Notes under the pieces: generated by a model
What the model saw: only the letters and a program-made list of their open reading frames with translations
What the model was told of the DNA's origin: nothing
Databases searched by the model: none
Shown: piece by piece, positions 1 to 13,100 of the stretch
Position numbering within the stretch: the stretch's first letter is position 1
Layout: each line of letters begins with the position of its first letter
Translations under genes and position numbers: made by a program
From: Eremophila alpestris peregrina
Lineage: Eukaryota; Chordata; Aves; Passeriformes; Alaudidae
DNA: 64,000 bases
Assembly (NCBI GenBank): GCA_009792885.1
Contig: WMCF01000025.1
Span: forward strand, 7,363,074-7,427,073
Direction: 5' to 3'

Positions 1-669
1 GAACACCTTTGAATATAATGACTGTTTTTCAAAGATTTTTGCTATTGTGAAACACAGGGGAGTGTCTAATAAGAAAAAAAAAACAGTTTTCTTAATTACT
101 AGATATAGAACAAGACTGAATATCTTAATTAGATACAAGTTCACTGAATACAACAGAAAGGCTGTGCTGGAGCTGGGTGGAGAGCTTTGCTTAATGCATT
201 TCAGCTCTCCCTGTGCACCCCTCAGGTGGGAAAAGCCATCAGGAGGGGATGCACAGCCTCACTGCCCAAAAATGTTCACTGCCTTGGAGCACAGATCTTG
301 GTGAATGTAAAAGGGGATGAATGTGAGCATGGTCAATGCTGCTTGGAGATGAAGTTGTCCTTCCTTTTTCTGACTGGTGAAATTACATCTCAGGAGAGCA
401 AAAAGGGAGTTTGGAATTTCCTGTATGATACAGTGCTTGGGATGATATGGGGAAAGAGAAACTCCACCAAAAGTGAGGTGTGTATTTCCATGGCACAAAA
501 TATGTACAGAATAGTAGCATGTAGTACAGGAAAAATCCCATGCTTACCCTCATTGCAGCACACAGTAATGAATGAACTTTGCCTGAGGAGAAGTGTTGTT
601 AAATCTGTGTGGCAAACTTATTTGAAGAGCAAATACCATCTTGGTGCCATGGGAGATCCTGGTTTTGGA

Positions 670-702
670 GGGGGTTTTTTGTCGTGTTTTGGGGGGGAGG
701 GG
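670..702 (+). repeat. G-run cluster, weak quadruplex candidate
   Basis: Runs of five, seven and four G sit in 33 bp. The seven-G run could supply two of the four tracts needed for a G-quadruplex, but the first loop would be about 16 nt, so stability is doubtful. Confidence 0.4.
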
Positions 703-728
703 TTTTGTGGTTTATTTTTTGGTGGCTT

Positions 729-750
729 GTTTTGTTTTGTTTTGTTTTTT
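729..750 (+). repeat. (GTTTT)n microsatellite
   Basis: Four consecutive GTTTT units followed by extra T. Simple-sequence repeat. Confidence 0.8.
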
Positions 751-1824
751 ACTGTCATTTTTCCTCACAGAGCAACTAGCTCCATCCTCTGACTTAATCA
801 GCTGTGAAATGGCAGCTTGGAAGTATGCCAAAGACTATTATGCATCTGTCAGAAATGTGCATGTTTTAGGAGGCTATTTTCCAGCCCTCTTATTTGTTTA
901 GGATGATACAAACGTGGTTCAGCTTCTGTGCCATTTCTGATGCAGAGGGTTAGCAGAACCCTCCACACAAGGTGTTTTAAGAGACACCCCTATGCTAACA
1001 CCTCGTGCCCCCAGCACATCATGTTTGTGTTTACACACCCAAGAAATTCCTGCTTGGTGCAGGGGTGGGAGGCCTGCATGACAGTCAAAGGGAATATTTG
1101 AAATGCTACAAACCAGTGGGGGAAATAAATCTATTTTGACTATATAAAAAGAGCTGGTTGTCCCCAGCTGCACTGTGGCTGGGGAAAATGATCTTAAAAA
1201 AGAGATGCAACACATATTTCAACCATGCAGAAGAATAAAAACAGGAGGAAATGAGGAAAATAACCCTTAAATAACCCTAATTAGAAAGATTAATCACCAC
1301 GGAAAAGGATTTCTTACTAGCAGTTTTAGAAAACAAATGTACATTAGAAACACCTGTTCTCTGATTTACTTTTAAAACTTAAAAAGAATGGCAACAGTGA
1401 ACTTCAGGGGGAAAAAAAGAAAATAAGAATGTGATATGGATGTTGTCTGCTGTGCTGCCACCCTCAAAAATACTGTGCAGTGTTCCAGTTACTTGCAGTT
1501 TCTGTACAAAGGATTGCTTGGCAGATTCTTGTTCATTTTTTTTCTGTGGAAGGATATCCTTTGGCTAATTTCCAGATGCCAGAAAGGATGGTTATTTTTA
1601 GATAAATTCGATACACTCTGCTAGCAAATGTGAAGAAGATGAAAAGTGATGATTAAGTGTGGAAAGACTGGAATCTGAGGATCACAGGAATCTTGATATC
1701 ATGCAGACAGGCCAAGTTGCCTTCCACCAAGAAAAAACATCACTAGTCTGAACACCAAGTGTGTGTAATCCATGCCCTCCACCCCCACCATGCAGAAGCT
1801 GTTGGTTATAGCTTCCACAAAAAG

Positions 1825-1925
1825 GCATAATCTTTTACCTCAGAAAGCCTGCTTCATCCTTTGTAAATCTTAAGCTGCCTTTCTTCTTTTGTTTCTTCAT
1901 TTTGGATGTCGGATGGCTGCAGTCT
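1825..1925 (-). repeat. Unclassified interspersed repeat, copy A (shared with 45 kb)
   Basis: Both ends of this segment recur at 44,976-45,090: the start GCATAATCTTTTACCT (15 of 16 identical) and the end TTTCTTCATTTTGG...TGGCTGCAGTCT (about 30 of 34 identical), with a looser match between. Recurrence 43 kb away in the same orientation shows a dispersed repeat family. At the other copy the flank resembles a retroviral LTR, so this may be the leader of the same element read on the minus strand. Family unknown. Confidence 0.5.
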
Positions 1926-2137
1926 TCTTCTTTTTCTTATTCTTCTTCTTCTTTCTTCTTTCTCCTTTCTTCTTCTTTCTTCTTTCTTCTTTCTTCTTTC
2001 TTCTTTCTTCNNNNNNNNNNNNNNNNNNNNNNNNNNNNNNNNNNNNNNNNNNNNNNNNNNNNNNNNNNNNNNNNNNNNNNNNNNNNNNNNNNNNNTTCTT
2101 CTTTCTTCTTTCTTCTTTCTTCTTTCTTCTTTCTTCC
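1926..2137 (+). repeat. (TTCTTTC)n microsatellite interrupted by an assembly gap
   Basis: An irregular pyrimidine tract passes into clean heptamer units TTCTTTC on both sides of a run of 85 N (2011-2095). The same unit on both flanks shows that the gap lies inside the array and that its true length is unknown. All open frames here are artefacts of the repeat and the N run. Confidence 0.95.
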
Positions 2138-5100
2138 TCTGCCAATCTTGGATCATGACTCAAGGAGCATGACTCTCAATCATGACTCATTGTCCAGACT
2201 AATACAGTTTTGGCTCTCTTTGTCTCAGCTTTCTGTCTTGTGGCCCCATAAGACCTTAAAGCAATACTGGATCACATATTTTGCTCTTTGTTTTTTCTAT
2301 GAACTGTCTTTCTCACATAAAAGATGTTGTGGGGAATTATTGTCCAATATTCTCCTGTGAGTCCCATTTCAGTTCCCCAGTCCATCAGTTAGTAAGTTTA
2401 TAAAGAGCTATTGTTTTAGCTATATTTAATTTCAAACTTTCCTAAAGCCCCTTAAAGTTTTCTCTTCCTCATCTCTTCAGTTATACCTAACTTTTTCCTT
2501 TTATCTTAATTATTAAAGTGCTTATTGGAAGCCTGAGTCTACTTTACTCTGCTAGTAGTGCACTACTCTCCAAATGAAAGGAGATGGAAAATGGTTTTGA
2601 CATTTGAAAAGAGATTTGGTTCTCCTTTCAGCCCTGTGTTGATGTCCTTTCATTTTAAGTATGTGCTTTTTATAATGCTTTACTGATATGTGCATGTGCT
2701 ACCCACATTTATCAGTGCAGTACCAGACCAGTTATTACCCATTCTGCCCTTTACTGAGTTCTTCAGTTTCCAGATCCTGAAATATCAGTGATTTCTGCAG
2801 TTCCTTATGAGATTTTTTTCCTTCTTCTCCCCTGTTGTTGGGCTTTTGACATACAATGGAATGAGGACACCTCTCTGATGTTTGTGTGTCTGCAAAGTGG
2901 GCTGCTGCTAAGTTAGTAACACATGCTTCCTTAAGGATCTGAGTCCAATCTTGCTCCCCATACTGGTTCAGAGCAGGTATGAGCATGAAGAAGTGACCTG
3001 GAAGGGCAAAGCATGACACAACAAGCCAGTGGGAGCCCCTGTCCTACCCAATTGCTCCATGTGAGTGATGGGTTCAGAACTCTGGAGTAACGAGAAAAAG
3101 AGATGAGGAATGGAGAATGGATGGAGAAATTGGTAAATTTAAAATGAGGCAACAGTGTAAAAGAAGAGGATAGATGGGCATAAAACACAGATGTAAAAAA
3201 ATACATTATTAGCTTTAATATTAATCAATACTCTTTGTTGTTCCTCTTTGTCTGTGCTTCTCCTGAGAACATGAGGAAGATGATACGATGGATTACTTAA
3301 AAATGTGAGCTCTTCATCTCAGAAAAATCTCACACCACAGCATAAAGAGGTAAATGTTTTATGATAATGAGATCAATAAAGACCATTTGCATTCATAAGG
3401 GAGGAAATGCTATGGCTTAATGACTTCTAAGATCAGGAACAAATGATGGGTTTGTACCAGTCCTTCAGTCATATCACTATATTCCATGTGAATGGTCACA
3501 TAAAATTTAATAGCTGAAGATTAAAAAGAGCAATACTTTTCATTTACATTATTTGATAAAACTATTTTAACTTATAATTCTGCAATCAGTCTTACTCAGC
3601 AAGTACTCAGTGCTTAAATGCAGAAGTGATTCATCAGCTAACACAGCATCACAGCAGCTGTAGGTACTGTCCAAATTCTGTCATTTCAAATCAAATGGCG
3701 AACACCCAGCCCAGTGCTTTACAAACTCAGACATGCCACTAATGAATGCATTATTTCTGCTGTTTTCTTTGCCTTCAGTGTTTTGGCACTTTTTCCCTGG
3801 TTTTGAGCTTCTGCTCAAAACAGATAAACCTGTTTAAATTTAATGGACTATTGATACAAAAAGATTGTAGATACCCTGTGATACCATTCCTGCAAACCAT
3901 GGAATCATTTTAGCTCATGACTATGAGATGCCTATCCTTAAACTACACTGGAGCAAGCATTTCCTGAATTATGTTTGTTTCTGTTTTCTGCACTAAACAC
4001 ATTCTCTTCTCTCTACAAGGCTTTTTTTCACTTTCTTACCTTCTGTATAAGCAGTGTCAAAGAAGTAAACTATGGTATTTTAGTCTGAGTCGTGCTTTGT
4101 ACTCTTTTCTGCAGGCCATGGGTAACTTTTTCACCATACAATCCACACGTGAAAAGCTGTGCAAGGCTGAGAGGTATAAAATGCCAACAACAGACCTCAA
4201 AGATATACAGGAAAGAAATCTCAGGGACTAGAGAATTAAAACCAGTCAAGATTACTGCCCCTGTGGCTGCCAACCATGAGACTTTGTTGTAAAGGGGTGG
4301 CATTAACTAACACAACTCTGGGTTCAGTTGCTGATATAACATTTAAATTCTTGCAGGAAGTCAAAGGCTCACCTTAACAGGCATCAAGAAACACAGTTAA
4401 CATCTTTTGAGTATGTCTGCTTTAAATAATAATACACATAGTTAGAATGAAACACCTACTGCTGAGGAAGCAATGTCCAGATATGCTGGGCATAGATATG
4501 CTTTTGGGAGCTTTATTTTGATCAAGCCTTGGCCTGATCTCGTGTATTGAGTGGCCATGTGGATCTGGAGCACATTAGGTGTGCTGTTGACGCACACATA
4601 CCTTCAAGTTTAGTTTCATGGCAAAAGAATTCAGTCCCCATCCTGTAACACCCCTCCAAATGTGCACTGCAGCATGGGGGTGATCAGGACACTTGCTTGA
4701 GGAATGTCCTCATGGCCCAAACCAAAGCACCCTGCCACACAACCATCGTGTGCATTAGGAAAAGATAAGAAAGACTTGCACTCAAAGTTTTACTTGAATC
4801 CTTAGTTAATACGTTCAATAAAATTAGTTAACTAAATCACTTTCACTAAGCCCACATTACCATGGTTACATTATTCTTATAATTTAGCCAGCATTTCATT
4901 GCCAGCCAAAGAACAACTTCATAGTAAAATATAAAATCTCTTCTTTTTCTTCAATATACAAGGTCACTGTGACCTTTCCATCTAAGTGAGCACTCTATTT
5001 ATTAACCTATCTGTAATGCAACTCAGTTCTCACTCACAGTTTTGCAAAGCTGAAGCACTTCAGCTGGAAAAAGGGCTCCCACTACTCCCCGTGGTGTGAT

Positions 5101-5352
5101 GCACATCTCCTGTGCCACTGATTCTGGGCCCAGGAGTTTTCACAGTTCACTACTTACTACATTCAAAACAAACCCATGTTACAGAAGTTACACCTGAGTG
5201 GTGAGCAGTCTGTTTGCAGCTTAGGCTCCAGGATTACTCATCTCTACCCTATTTTCTGGTTATCATTTATTCCTAAGTTTTCTGTACACCAGTAGGAACA
5301 GATGATTAATTTAGAAGTTAATCCTGATTTCAATTGAGGCACTAAACTAGGT
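2138..5352. other. Gene-free unique sequence
   Basis: No gene, RNA gene or recognisable transposon. At 2,154-2,161 and 2,182-2,189 there are two ATGACTCA (AP-1-type) motifs 28 bp apart. The rest is AT-rich and of ordinary complexity. Confidence 0.55.
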
Positions 5353-5392
5353 GACTTTAGGATGTCCCTTCAGACTTTAGGATGTCCTTTCA
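5353..5392 (+). repeat. 20-bp tandem duplication
   Basis: Two adjacent copies of GACTTTAGGATGTCCYTTCA differ at one base. A short, recent-looking tandem duplication. Confidence 0.9.
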
Positions 5393-8300
5393 AACCCACA
5401 CCCTACTTTGAATCTACAGCCAGGAAAGAACTGTCTTTATATTTGTCCAAGAAAACCTACAGTTCTCATAGCAATTAAGCATTTTTTGCAATGAGTTCTT
5501 TATAGAATATTGTGAACTGTTGTCCACTTAAACGATAAACCAAACCCAAAATGATCAGCATAACAATATAATCAAGCAACATGACTTTTAGGGAAGGAAT
5601 TCCAACTTCTCAAAGTCTACCTTATGAACATTGGAAGAGCATTTCATAATACTAGACTTATCTAGATTTCTCAAAAAAATCCCCAGGTAGGCTGCTCTTG
5701 TATCATAGGATGTAGGAAATTTGTAAAAGGTTTGCTTCTCTTAGCATTGTAAGGGAGAGAAGATGCGTGATTGAAACTTCTCTATTTATATTAGGTTTAA
5801 TCAGAAGCCCATATATAAAGTAATTTGATTAGGCCTGTATGATCTAGATTAATGGAATTTTACAGCATGTCTTTTTCTTGTTCAAAAAAGACCTTTTCAA
5901 GGATCAAGACATCTTGAGTAATTCTTTTGTTCTCTAAATACTTTTTTTAGGTGCAGACAGCATAACCAAAAACCAGGGATAAATACTTGGTTAATGTGAT
6001 AGCAAATCTAGTTTCCTGATCAGCTATATATGTATATGTGTATGTGTATGTATAAAACGATCTTCATATATATTTTATATGTAATTTATTTATATATATT
6101 TTTTTATATATACACACTCTCTACTATGTTACCTACCCTTGCAGCTATATTTAAATTTTAAGAAAGCTCTGACAGAAAAGCCTGATGTCTTCATTACTTT
6201 TTAAAAATCTGCTTGGAAAGGAATAGACTATCAAGGGATAGACTATCTAATATCACTCATTGTATACTGAACCCAGCTCTTCTGGTTATCATCAGTAGCT
6301 GCTAGAAAGGTTATACACACACGGGTCAAAGCAAAATTAAATGGAAGAGGTGGGTCAAACTCTTCCTGGAATGCTCTTCATACAGATTTTTATGAACCAT
6401 GAATTTTCAAGGTCATTCTTCATAACACTTCTTTATTACTTTCAACAAGCACAAAGGGCTTTAGAAACTAGGAACTCAAATACAGTATTCCTTGGAGAGG
6501 TGAAAGAAGAAAAACATCTTGGAAAACACAAATAAGAAGAGAAAAACAGTAAAACTATTTCAAAATCCATGGTTTTTATTTGGCCAGATTGTAAAACAGA
6601 TTGCCAACCAGCCAAGTGTGTAATCTATTGCTTAAATCTACTTTTCTACCAGTAAAATAGAAAGTAAATGTCATGGAAAATTTTGAAAACTGCCGCTGGA
6701 TGTACGAGTCAGGAAGTCTGTCTTTGATGTAAGGAAAGTTGAGTGAAAGTGGAATGACAGAGAAAATTAATAGATCTGTGATCAATGATTAAGAGAATAG
6801 AAGTCAACACAGTTTTTGTAGATAGAAGTTGTCCCTCACAAATTGATGAATTGTTCTTTTAGGCTATGAACAAGGAAATGAATAAGTATATTTATATTTT
6901 TAAAAAGAAAAAAATCCAGTCAAGGTGTCTCCTCAAAAACCCTCTCATTGAAAAAAAAATAAAATAGAAAGAATAAAAGGTAAGAAAAATTGCTCATTTA
7001 AAGAGAGAAAATAAAGGATGAGGCTAAGTAATCAGTTCTTGCCACAGATCTCTTACATTAACAGGAATACACCCTAGGATGTAGGCTCAATATATTCACA
7101 AATTATCTAGAAATGCCACTGAATAATGAGAATTCAAAATTGTTCAAAGTCAACAAAACTAAAAATGATCTTAAAGATTTGAAAAATGTTTTAGAATTTT
7201 AAAAGACCATGAGATCAAATGGCAGAGGGAATTCAGTGTTACTAATTACATAGCTGTGGGAAGGGCAGCAGGAGACAGCCCTGACTGCCCAGGTACAGCA
7301 ATGAGCCATTGGTGCTCCTGACAGGAATCTTGGAGCTGTTGACAATCACTCTTGCTGAACACTAGTGCCCAAGGAAGGAAAAAATATGTAAATTAGGAAT
7401 TAGAGAACAAAAATATTATTTTACTGTGCACATCCGCAGTCCATTCCAGAACACTGTTTGCCAGTTTGGCTGCACAGTCTTTACAGGATGAGTCACAACT
7501 TAAAGGTACGGAGGAATAAACAGTGAGCAGAAAAACAGAAAATTGGAAAATGGAAAATCCCAAGTGGTCTCAAAATAGTGAAATATCATTCTGTGTTTTG
7601 TGTCTGTTCTCATCTTGGGGGTCTCTCCTCAGCAATAAAGTGATCACAGCCTGGCTGTTTAGCCCACTACAGCCCAAAGACTTAGTTTGAACAGTACCAA
7701 AGTGGAGGCTGAGGATGTTCCAGAACGACCTCTGCCATCAGCCCAGCATGGCCCAGAGTTTATCAGCAGAGATTATCAGAGTTTATCAGCACACGTGCTG
7801 CTGAGGCTTTGCCAGAGCTCAGGCAGAGCAGGAGCAAGCTCTGGATGCTCCCAAACCTCACAACGTGCCCCCCTGCTGGAATGCAGAAAGGTAACTCAGG
7901 TGACCTGGCCCTTGCCTGGGCAGGAGATCCGAGCATTGTTTTGTCACACGTGTTTACTGTCTCATGTCTTATCATCCAGCTGCTTTCTTGACACTTGACT
8001 AACTGTCAAGTGTCCCTTTGGGACTGGAAAAATAGCTTTCCTCTTGCCAGATAGCCAAAGCTCCAAAAATGCCCAGAGTACTGCTCTGCCTTCTGTATGC
8101 TCCATGGGGAATTTCCAGAGCTGGATGTAGTTTAATACTTAAAAGCCAAGGCAGCTTACAAGCACAGGCACAGGCCACTTCATGCCAGCTGGCCTCAGTG
8201 CCTGGGTATGTTTGCTACCAGGCATATTCAATTTGCTGCTAGAAACACTTACTAGGGTTCAGTGTAAAATTCCTTCCCCGTGCTGTCTTTTGATCAATTT

Positions 8301-9432
8301 CTACAGAGAGCTCTTGCTGCTGTTTCTTCTGTGATCTTTGTTCTCTGTGTGAAGTCCTTTTGACCATGGATGACTGTGCCTTTGTGCAGACTGCCTGGCT
8401 CTGCCTGCTCTCTGCCTGTGTACTTTTTGTCCAGGTACCATCTGCCCCAACTAAGTTCTGAGGGCACAAATAAGCCTCAACAGCCCTGACCCAGCACTGC
8501 CTGGGACATCCACCTAACACCCTGTCCCAAGGACCAGGAGCTCTGTTTCAGCTCAGCTCTGGGTGTTCTGTTCAGCCCTGAGCCCAGTCACTGGAGTATT
8601 GGCCTCCAATTCAGCTCTAGTCCCCATTGACCCAGTCCCTGTCCTGCAGACTAAATTTCTGGCTTGACCTGGGACCTGCCACAATAACATGAACATGCCT
8701 AGGGGTCTGGACCCTTGGCTGAAGCCAGTCACTGTCCCTGCTTCTGTCCTACTCACCTTATATAGGGGCTGTGGGACTGGGCTCTGGGTGAGACCCCCGC
8801 CCTGTCATCTGAGTTATTGCTCTTGATTCTTTTCTCTCCGTCCTTTAGGGAGCAGCAACCCATTGCTTCTCTTTGATGTGCCCTATCTGACTCCTTTTCA
8901 AGAAAGTAATTGTTTCTTGCAATGAGGATTACTGAGACCAGGAATAGGAGCCTGCTGCTATGTGGTTTTGCTTCAACAAGGCAAGCATTTTTATACCACT
9001 CATGAAGTCAGTCAATTTGTGTTATGTAGGATAATTGCACAACATTTTCATTCTGTCTCTGCATGAAAATCTGTTAGCTTAGTAGATCCCCTCTACTGTC
9101 TCTTCTGTAATCTTCTGGCCAGTGTTAACACAGTCCATGGAGTCTGGGGTTATGTCTATTGACATAACATGAGTCAAACTGTGCCAAGCACATAATCTAA
9201 TAGTGATACAGGATTCTCCAGGCTGATTAACATTTAATAAGCCCCTGTGGCAAGTGTTTAGCCTCTCCAACTGGCACACTCATCTGATATGCCTGGCCAT
9301 GGTCTGGATGTGAGAACAATCCCAGCAGGCAGTGTGGACAATATCATGCCCTCTGTCATGTTCACTCTGGCAGTCTTGGAGCTCTATCCTAGCTGACCTT
9401 GGCACAGAAACCTCTCTTCCATGTTCATACTT
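5393..9432. other. Gene-free unique sequence with an AT-rich block
   Basis: No supported gene. AT-rich to about 7.2 kb, then more GC-balanced and pyrimidine-rich from about 8.1 to 8.9 kb. That part includes a TATATAAGG-like box on the minus strand near 8,758-8,766, but no other LTR hallmark was found. Confidence 0.5.
6025..6115. repeat. AT-rich TA/TG dinucleotide tract
   Basis: About 90 bp built mainly of TATATA, TATGTG and TTTATATA runs, interrupted by a short non-repetitive stretch. A degenerate microsatellite. Confidence 0.8.
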
Positions 9433-10170
9433 CAGAGAATCAGAGAATCACAGAATGACTTGGGTTAGAAGGGAGGGGACCTTAAAGTTCCAACTCCCCT
9501 GAAAGACATATCTTTCATTAAACCAGGTTGCTCAGAGCTCCATCCAACATAGCCTGAGACACCTTCAGGAATAGGGCATCCACAGCTTTTCTGGGCAACC
9601 TGTTCCAGAGCCTCACTCTCAAATTAAAGAATTTCTTTCTCATATCTAATCTAAACCTATTCTCTTTAAATTTGAATCCATTCCCCTTTGTCCTGTCACT
9701 TCATCCCCTTGTAAAATTCCAACTCCAGCCTTCTTGTAGGCTCCCTTCAACTTCCAGTACTGGAAGGTTGCAATTAGGTCATCCCTAAACGATCTCTTCT
9801 TTAAGCTAAACAATCCAAATTCTCTCAGGCTTTGCTCATAGGAGAGGGGCTCCATCCCTTTGGTCATCTTGATGTCCCTCCTCTGGGTTCACTCCAAAGG
9901 GGCCATGTCCTCCCTGTGCTGAGGCCCCCAGAACTGGATGCAGTGTTCCAGGTGGCTCTCACCAGAGCAGAGCAGAGGGGCAGAATCCCCTCCCTGTCCC
10001 TGCTGACCATGCTGCTTTGGATGCAGCCAAGGTCACATTTGGCTCTCTGGGCTATGAGTGCACATGGCTGGGTCATGTCCAGCCTCTCATCCACCAGCAT
10101 CCTCAAATTCTTCTGGGCAGGGCTGCTCTGGATCTGTTCACCCCCAGCTTCTGTTGCGGTTGTCCCTTAG
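9433..10170 (-). mobile_element. CR1 LINE fragment, about 740 bp
   Basis: The reverse complement of CR1 is intact over a long stretch: the AGAATCACAGAATGACTTGG end, CACTCTCAAATTAAAGAATT, TCTCTCAGGCTTTGCTCATA, GGCCCCCAGAACTGGATGCA and on to GACCATGCTGCTTTGGATGC. It is the longest continuous CR1 3' segment in the window. Frames within it encode only the decayed C-terminal part and antisense shadows. Confidence 0.95.
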
Positions 10171-13100
10171 GGCCACATCAAACACAGCCCTAGGCCTTTC
10201 TCTACCACAAGGGAAATACCTATTTTTCTTCCTTCCTAGAATGTAAGCTCAAGGGAGAAGATCTTTTTAGTTCTCATTATAGTCAAAGGACAACAGATAG
10301 CTGTGTATGCCAAGGAGATGGCAAGCATTGCCTCTCTTTGTTGAGATCTCCCATAGGATTGAGGATTTGGAGATTTGGATACCAGCTGTTGTATCTCTTG
10401 CCACTCAAAGAGAGTTAGCACAGCAGCTGGGACAGATAAGACACAAACAGAGGAGCAGCCATGAAAAAATAGAAATATTTACGACAGAGCATACACGGGA
10501 TCAAGATTGCAGCCCACGTTCTGGTGTAGCTCAGCATGAATCCTAGTTCTTTGGTAACACAGAGCTTCTGGTCACTGGCAATTCAGGCTGGAATACAGTG
10601 GCTCCCTTTCAGGGTCCCATTTTTCAGCTAGGCTTCTTGGCCTAGTGTGCTGGAAGGGGAAAAAAGAGGCTGAGGATGCCATAAAGGACTGCTACCACTC
10701 AGAGGCTACACACTCCAGAGGGTGTGCATGACAGGGGCTTGCACTATTCCCTTGAGTCCGAGTGATTGCATGCAGGGCATTACTTTATTCTTGACCAGGC
10801 AGATGTAGTGTCCTCACTTCAGCTGGGAAAGCTAATGGTGTGCGCCCTTCTGCAACCCTGAAAATGTTTCAGCTCAGCAAATCATTCTGTGAGTCAGAAA
10901 GCACCAGTGTTGCAATCCCCTGCCAAATGATGGATCAGCCAGGAGATGTATGTGTTGCTCTGCCTAACATCTGGCTATTTAAAAAACAACACCTTGAAAA
11001 TATCAAGGAATGCAATGAATCTGAGTGTTCCCAGTCTATATGCTTTCCTCTCATGGCTAGGGATGCCTGATATGAAGGAAGTGAGTATACAGAAACTAGT
11101 AACATGTCAAAGAATATTTGTAAATAGTATCTTAAACACTAGTGTCATTGAGTTTCAGCTCTGATTAAATAAAGCCTTAACTCTTTCCTATAGGCAGTGA
11201 ATAGCTCAGAGGTGCTGACAAGGGCCACATCTCTGGGCCACCTCTCTATTCTTTGTCCATGGCAGAATCAAGTCAGCTTGGTTTCCATGGTTTCCAGCCA
11301 GGAGAGAAGGAAGAAAACAGGGATAGATTTTTGCAGGGATTGGATGCTTGGTATGCAGTGTACACAAAGCTGGGCAATATGCCATCGAGAGTGAGGGGAG
11401 AAATCTTTCATCACTTCATCAGATAGTCTCCTATAGCAACTGCAGCAGTAAAAGCAGTAGCTGCAGAGGCAGACAGCTGCAGAGCAACCAGCTATGTCAT
11501 ACCAAGGGTCCCACATCCCCTCCTCATGCATTCACACTACTATTACAGAGCAATTTGATTAGGTACATGAATCTCCCAAATAAGATCAAGCTTTGTAGGC
11601 ACAGCACCCAAAGGATTCTACTTCCCTGCCCTGGAAGAGAATGGAGTGTCACACATGCTGACCTCAGGAAGGTTCTTCTCTGGAAAGCAACAAATGTTGC
11701 TGGATTTGCACAGTACCAGTGGAGTAAAGTAGTGATCATGGCAACAGCTCCCTGCCCACAGCTAGTGTTAGCCACGACTCCACTGCAGACTCCTCTGCCT
11801 CCTCCCTTTCCACCTCAAGGAATGGAGGACCTTCCACTTCACCATATGATGCCCACAGGAGCTCTTGAGCAGCCCTGTCTGCCTGCTGCTGGTCAGAGAT
11901 GGCTTTGGTCCCTGAGCACACTGTACAGGCTGCACTGCCCCCACTACCTCACAGCAAACCTGGTGGATGCTGTCCAGGGCTCTGCTGTCAGGGAGACATC
12001 TTGGGAGCAGGAATGTTTGCAACACAGAATAGAGGGTGTCTTGGAAATGGGAGAAAGTTGTACTGTGGGTGTGTTTATTCAATGCTGGTGTCTGGCAGAC
12101 ACAGGGTGCAGTGGTGGCCACTGGCTGCCCTCCCTAGGGCACCAGTACCAGAGTTCTTCATGCAGAAGTTTGTCTCATCCAACTGGAGAGTCTGGGCATT
12201 ATGCTGTGCTCCAAGAGAAGCCCAAAATCCTGGCAAGTTATTTTTTCCTAGTTACTGTTGAAAGATTTCTCTTCCTGCCATTTAAGGCCATGATTCCTTT
12301 TTTCTTTCCCAGGCAGGGAGAGAGGAGGTACCACCCTTGTCCTTTCACCTCTTTGGCCCCAGTGGGCTCTGCTCAGGTTGTTCTGGCCAGCCAGTGCTGG
12401 AGAAGGGGAAACACTGGGAGCAGAAGGAGGAGCTGGGCTTTCTGAACACCAGATGAATATTGCTCCAGAGCTGATCCCTGTCAGGAGGTGTGTGCCCTGC
12501 TGTGCTAGCTGCATCCATCTTCCTTGTACTTGAAAGACAGCAATCCATCTGACAGGGATGCTGGCCATGCAAGCCTGCTCTCCAGTGACTGATCCTTTGG
12601 TTTGTTTTCAAGTCAGACTGACAGCTGAAGAGATGACAGATGGCCCACAGTGCAGAACTCTGTGTTTGCTGCCCAGTATCATGAAGCATCTGATTCTGGC
12701 AAAAAATCCAAGTTTTTTCCTTTTCCTTCCCTTACCAGCCAGAGGGAGAAGGATACTCCACATACCTGCCCTCTGTTCTCAAGGCAGATGCTGCAGGTGG
12801 TGGTGATGAAGCAGGAGAGCTGTGTCTAATCCAGCAGGAAAAGCAGACCACCCAGGAATGGCCCCAAAAGAGGCAGCCTGTGAGGCTGCAGGCCAGGATT
12901 CTGGCTAAAGACCATGGAAGCTGAGGAGGATAGGAGGTTTTGTAGAGTCTTAGTTCCGAGAGACAGGGTACAATGTCACAGCCAAATATTTGGTGAGATT
13001 AGGAGAGTGGGGTCAGCCATGACTGGTTACAGCAGCTCAGCCATTCAGGTCTCTAGTCTGCCTGGAACCCCTTATGGAGTTCTAAAATTTGTCCTAATAC

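Larger units (their letters stand above)
1..1822. other. Gene-free unique sequence
   Basis: No supported gene. Open frames here (up to 201 codons) are low in complexity and match no family I recognise. The only local structure is the G-run and TTTTG tract at 661-750. Confidence 0.6.

Noticed and set aside
187..792. 201-codon plus-strand frame
   Set aside because: It starts without supporting context, runs through the G-run and TTTTG tract, and has no family signature.
1854..2360. Several frames through the N run
   Set aside because: They are products of the (TTCTTTC)n repeat and unknown bases, not coding sequence.
8120..8880. Possible LTR with a minus-strand TATATAAGG box
   Set aside because: No TG...CA ends, poly(A) signal at the right distance, or second copy was found in the window.
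9832..10170. 112-codon plus-strand frame
   Set aside because: It lies antisense within a CR1 copy.
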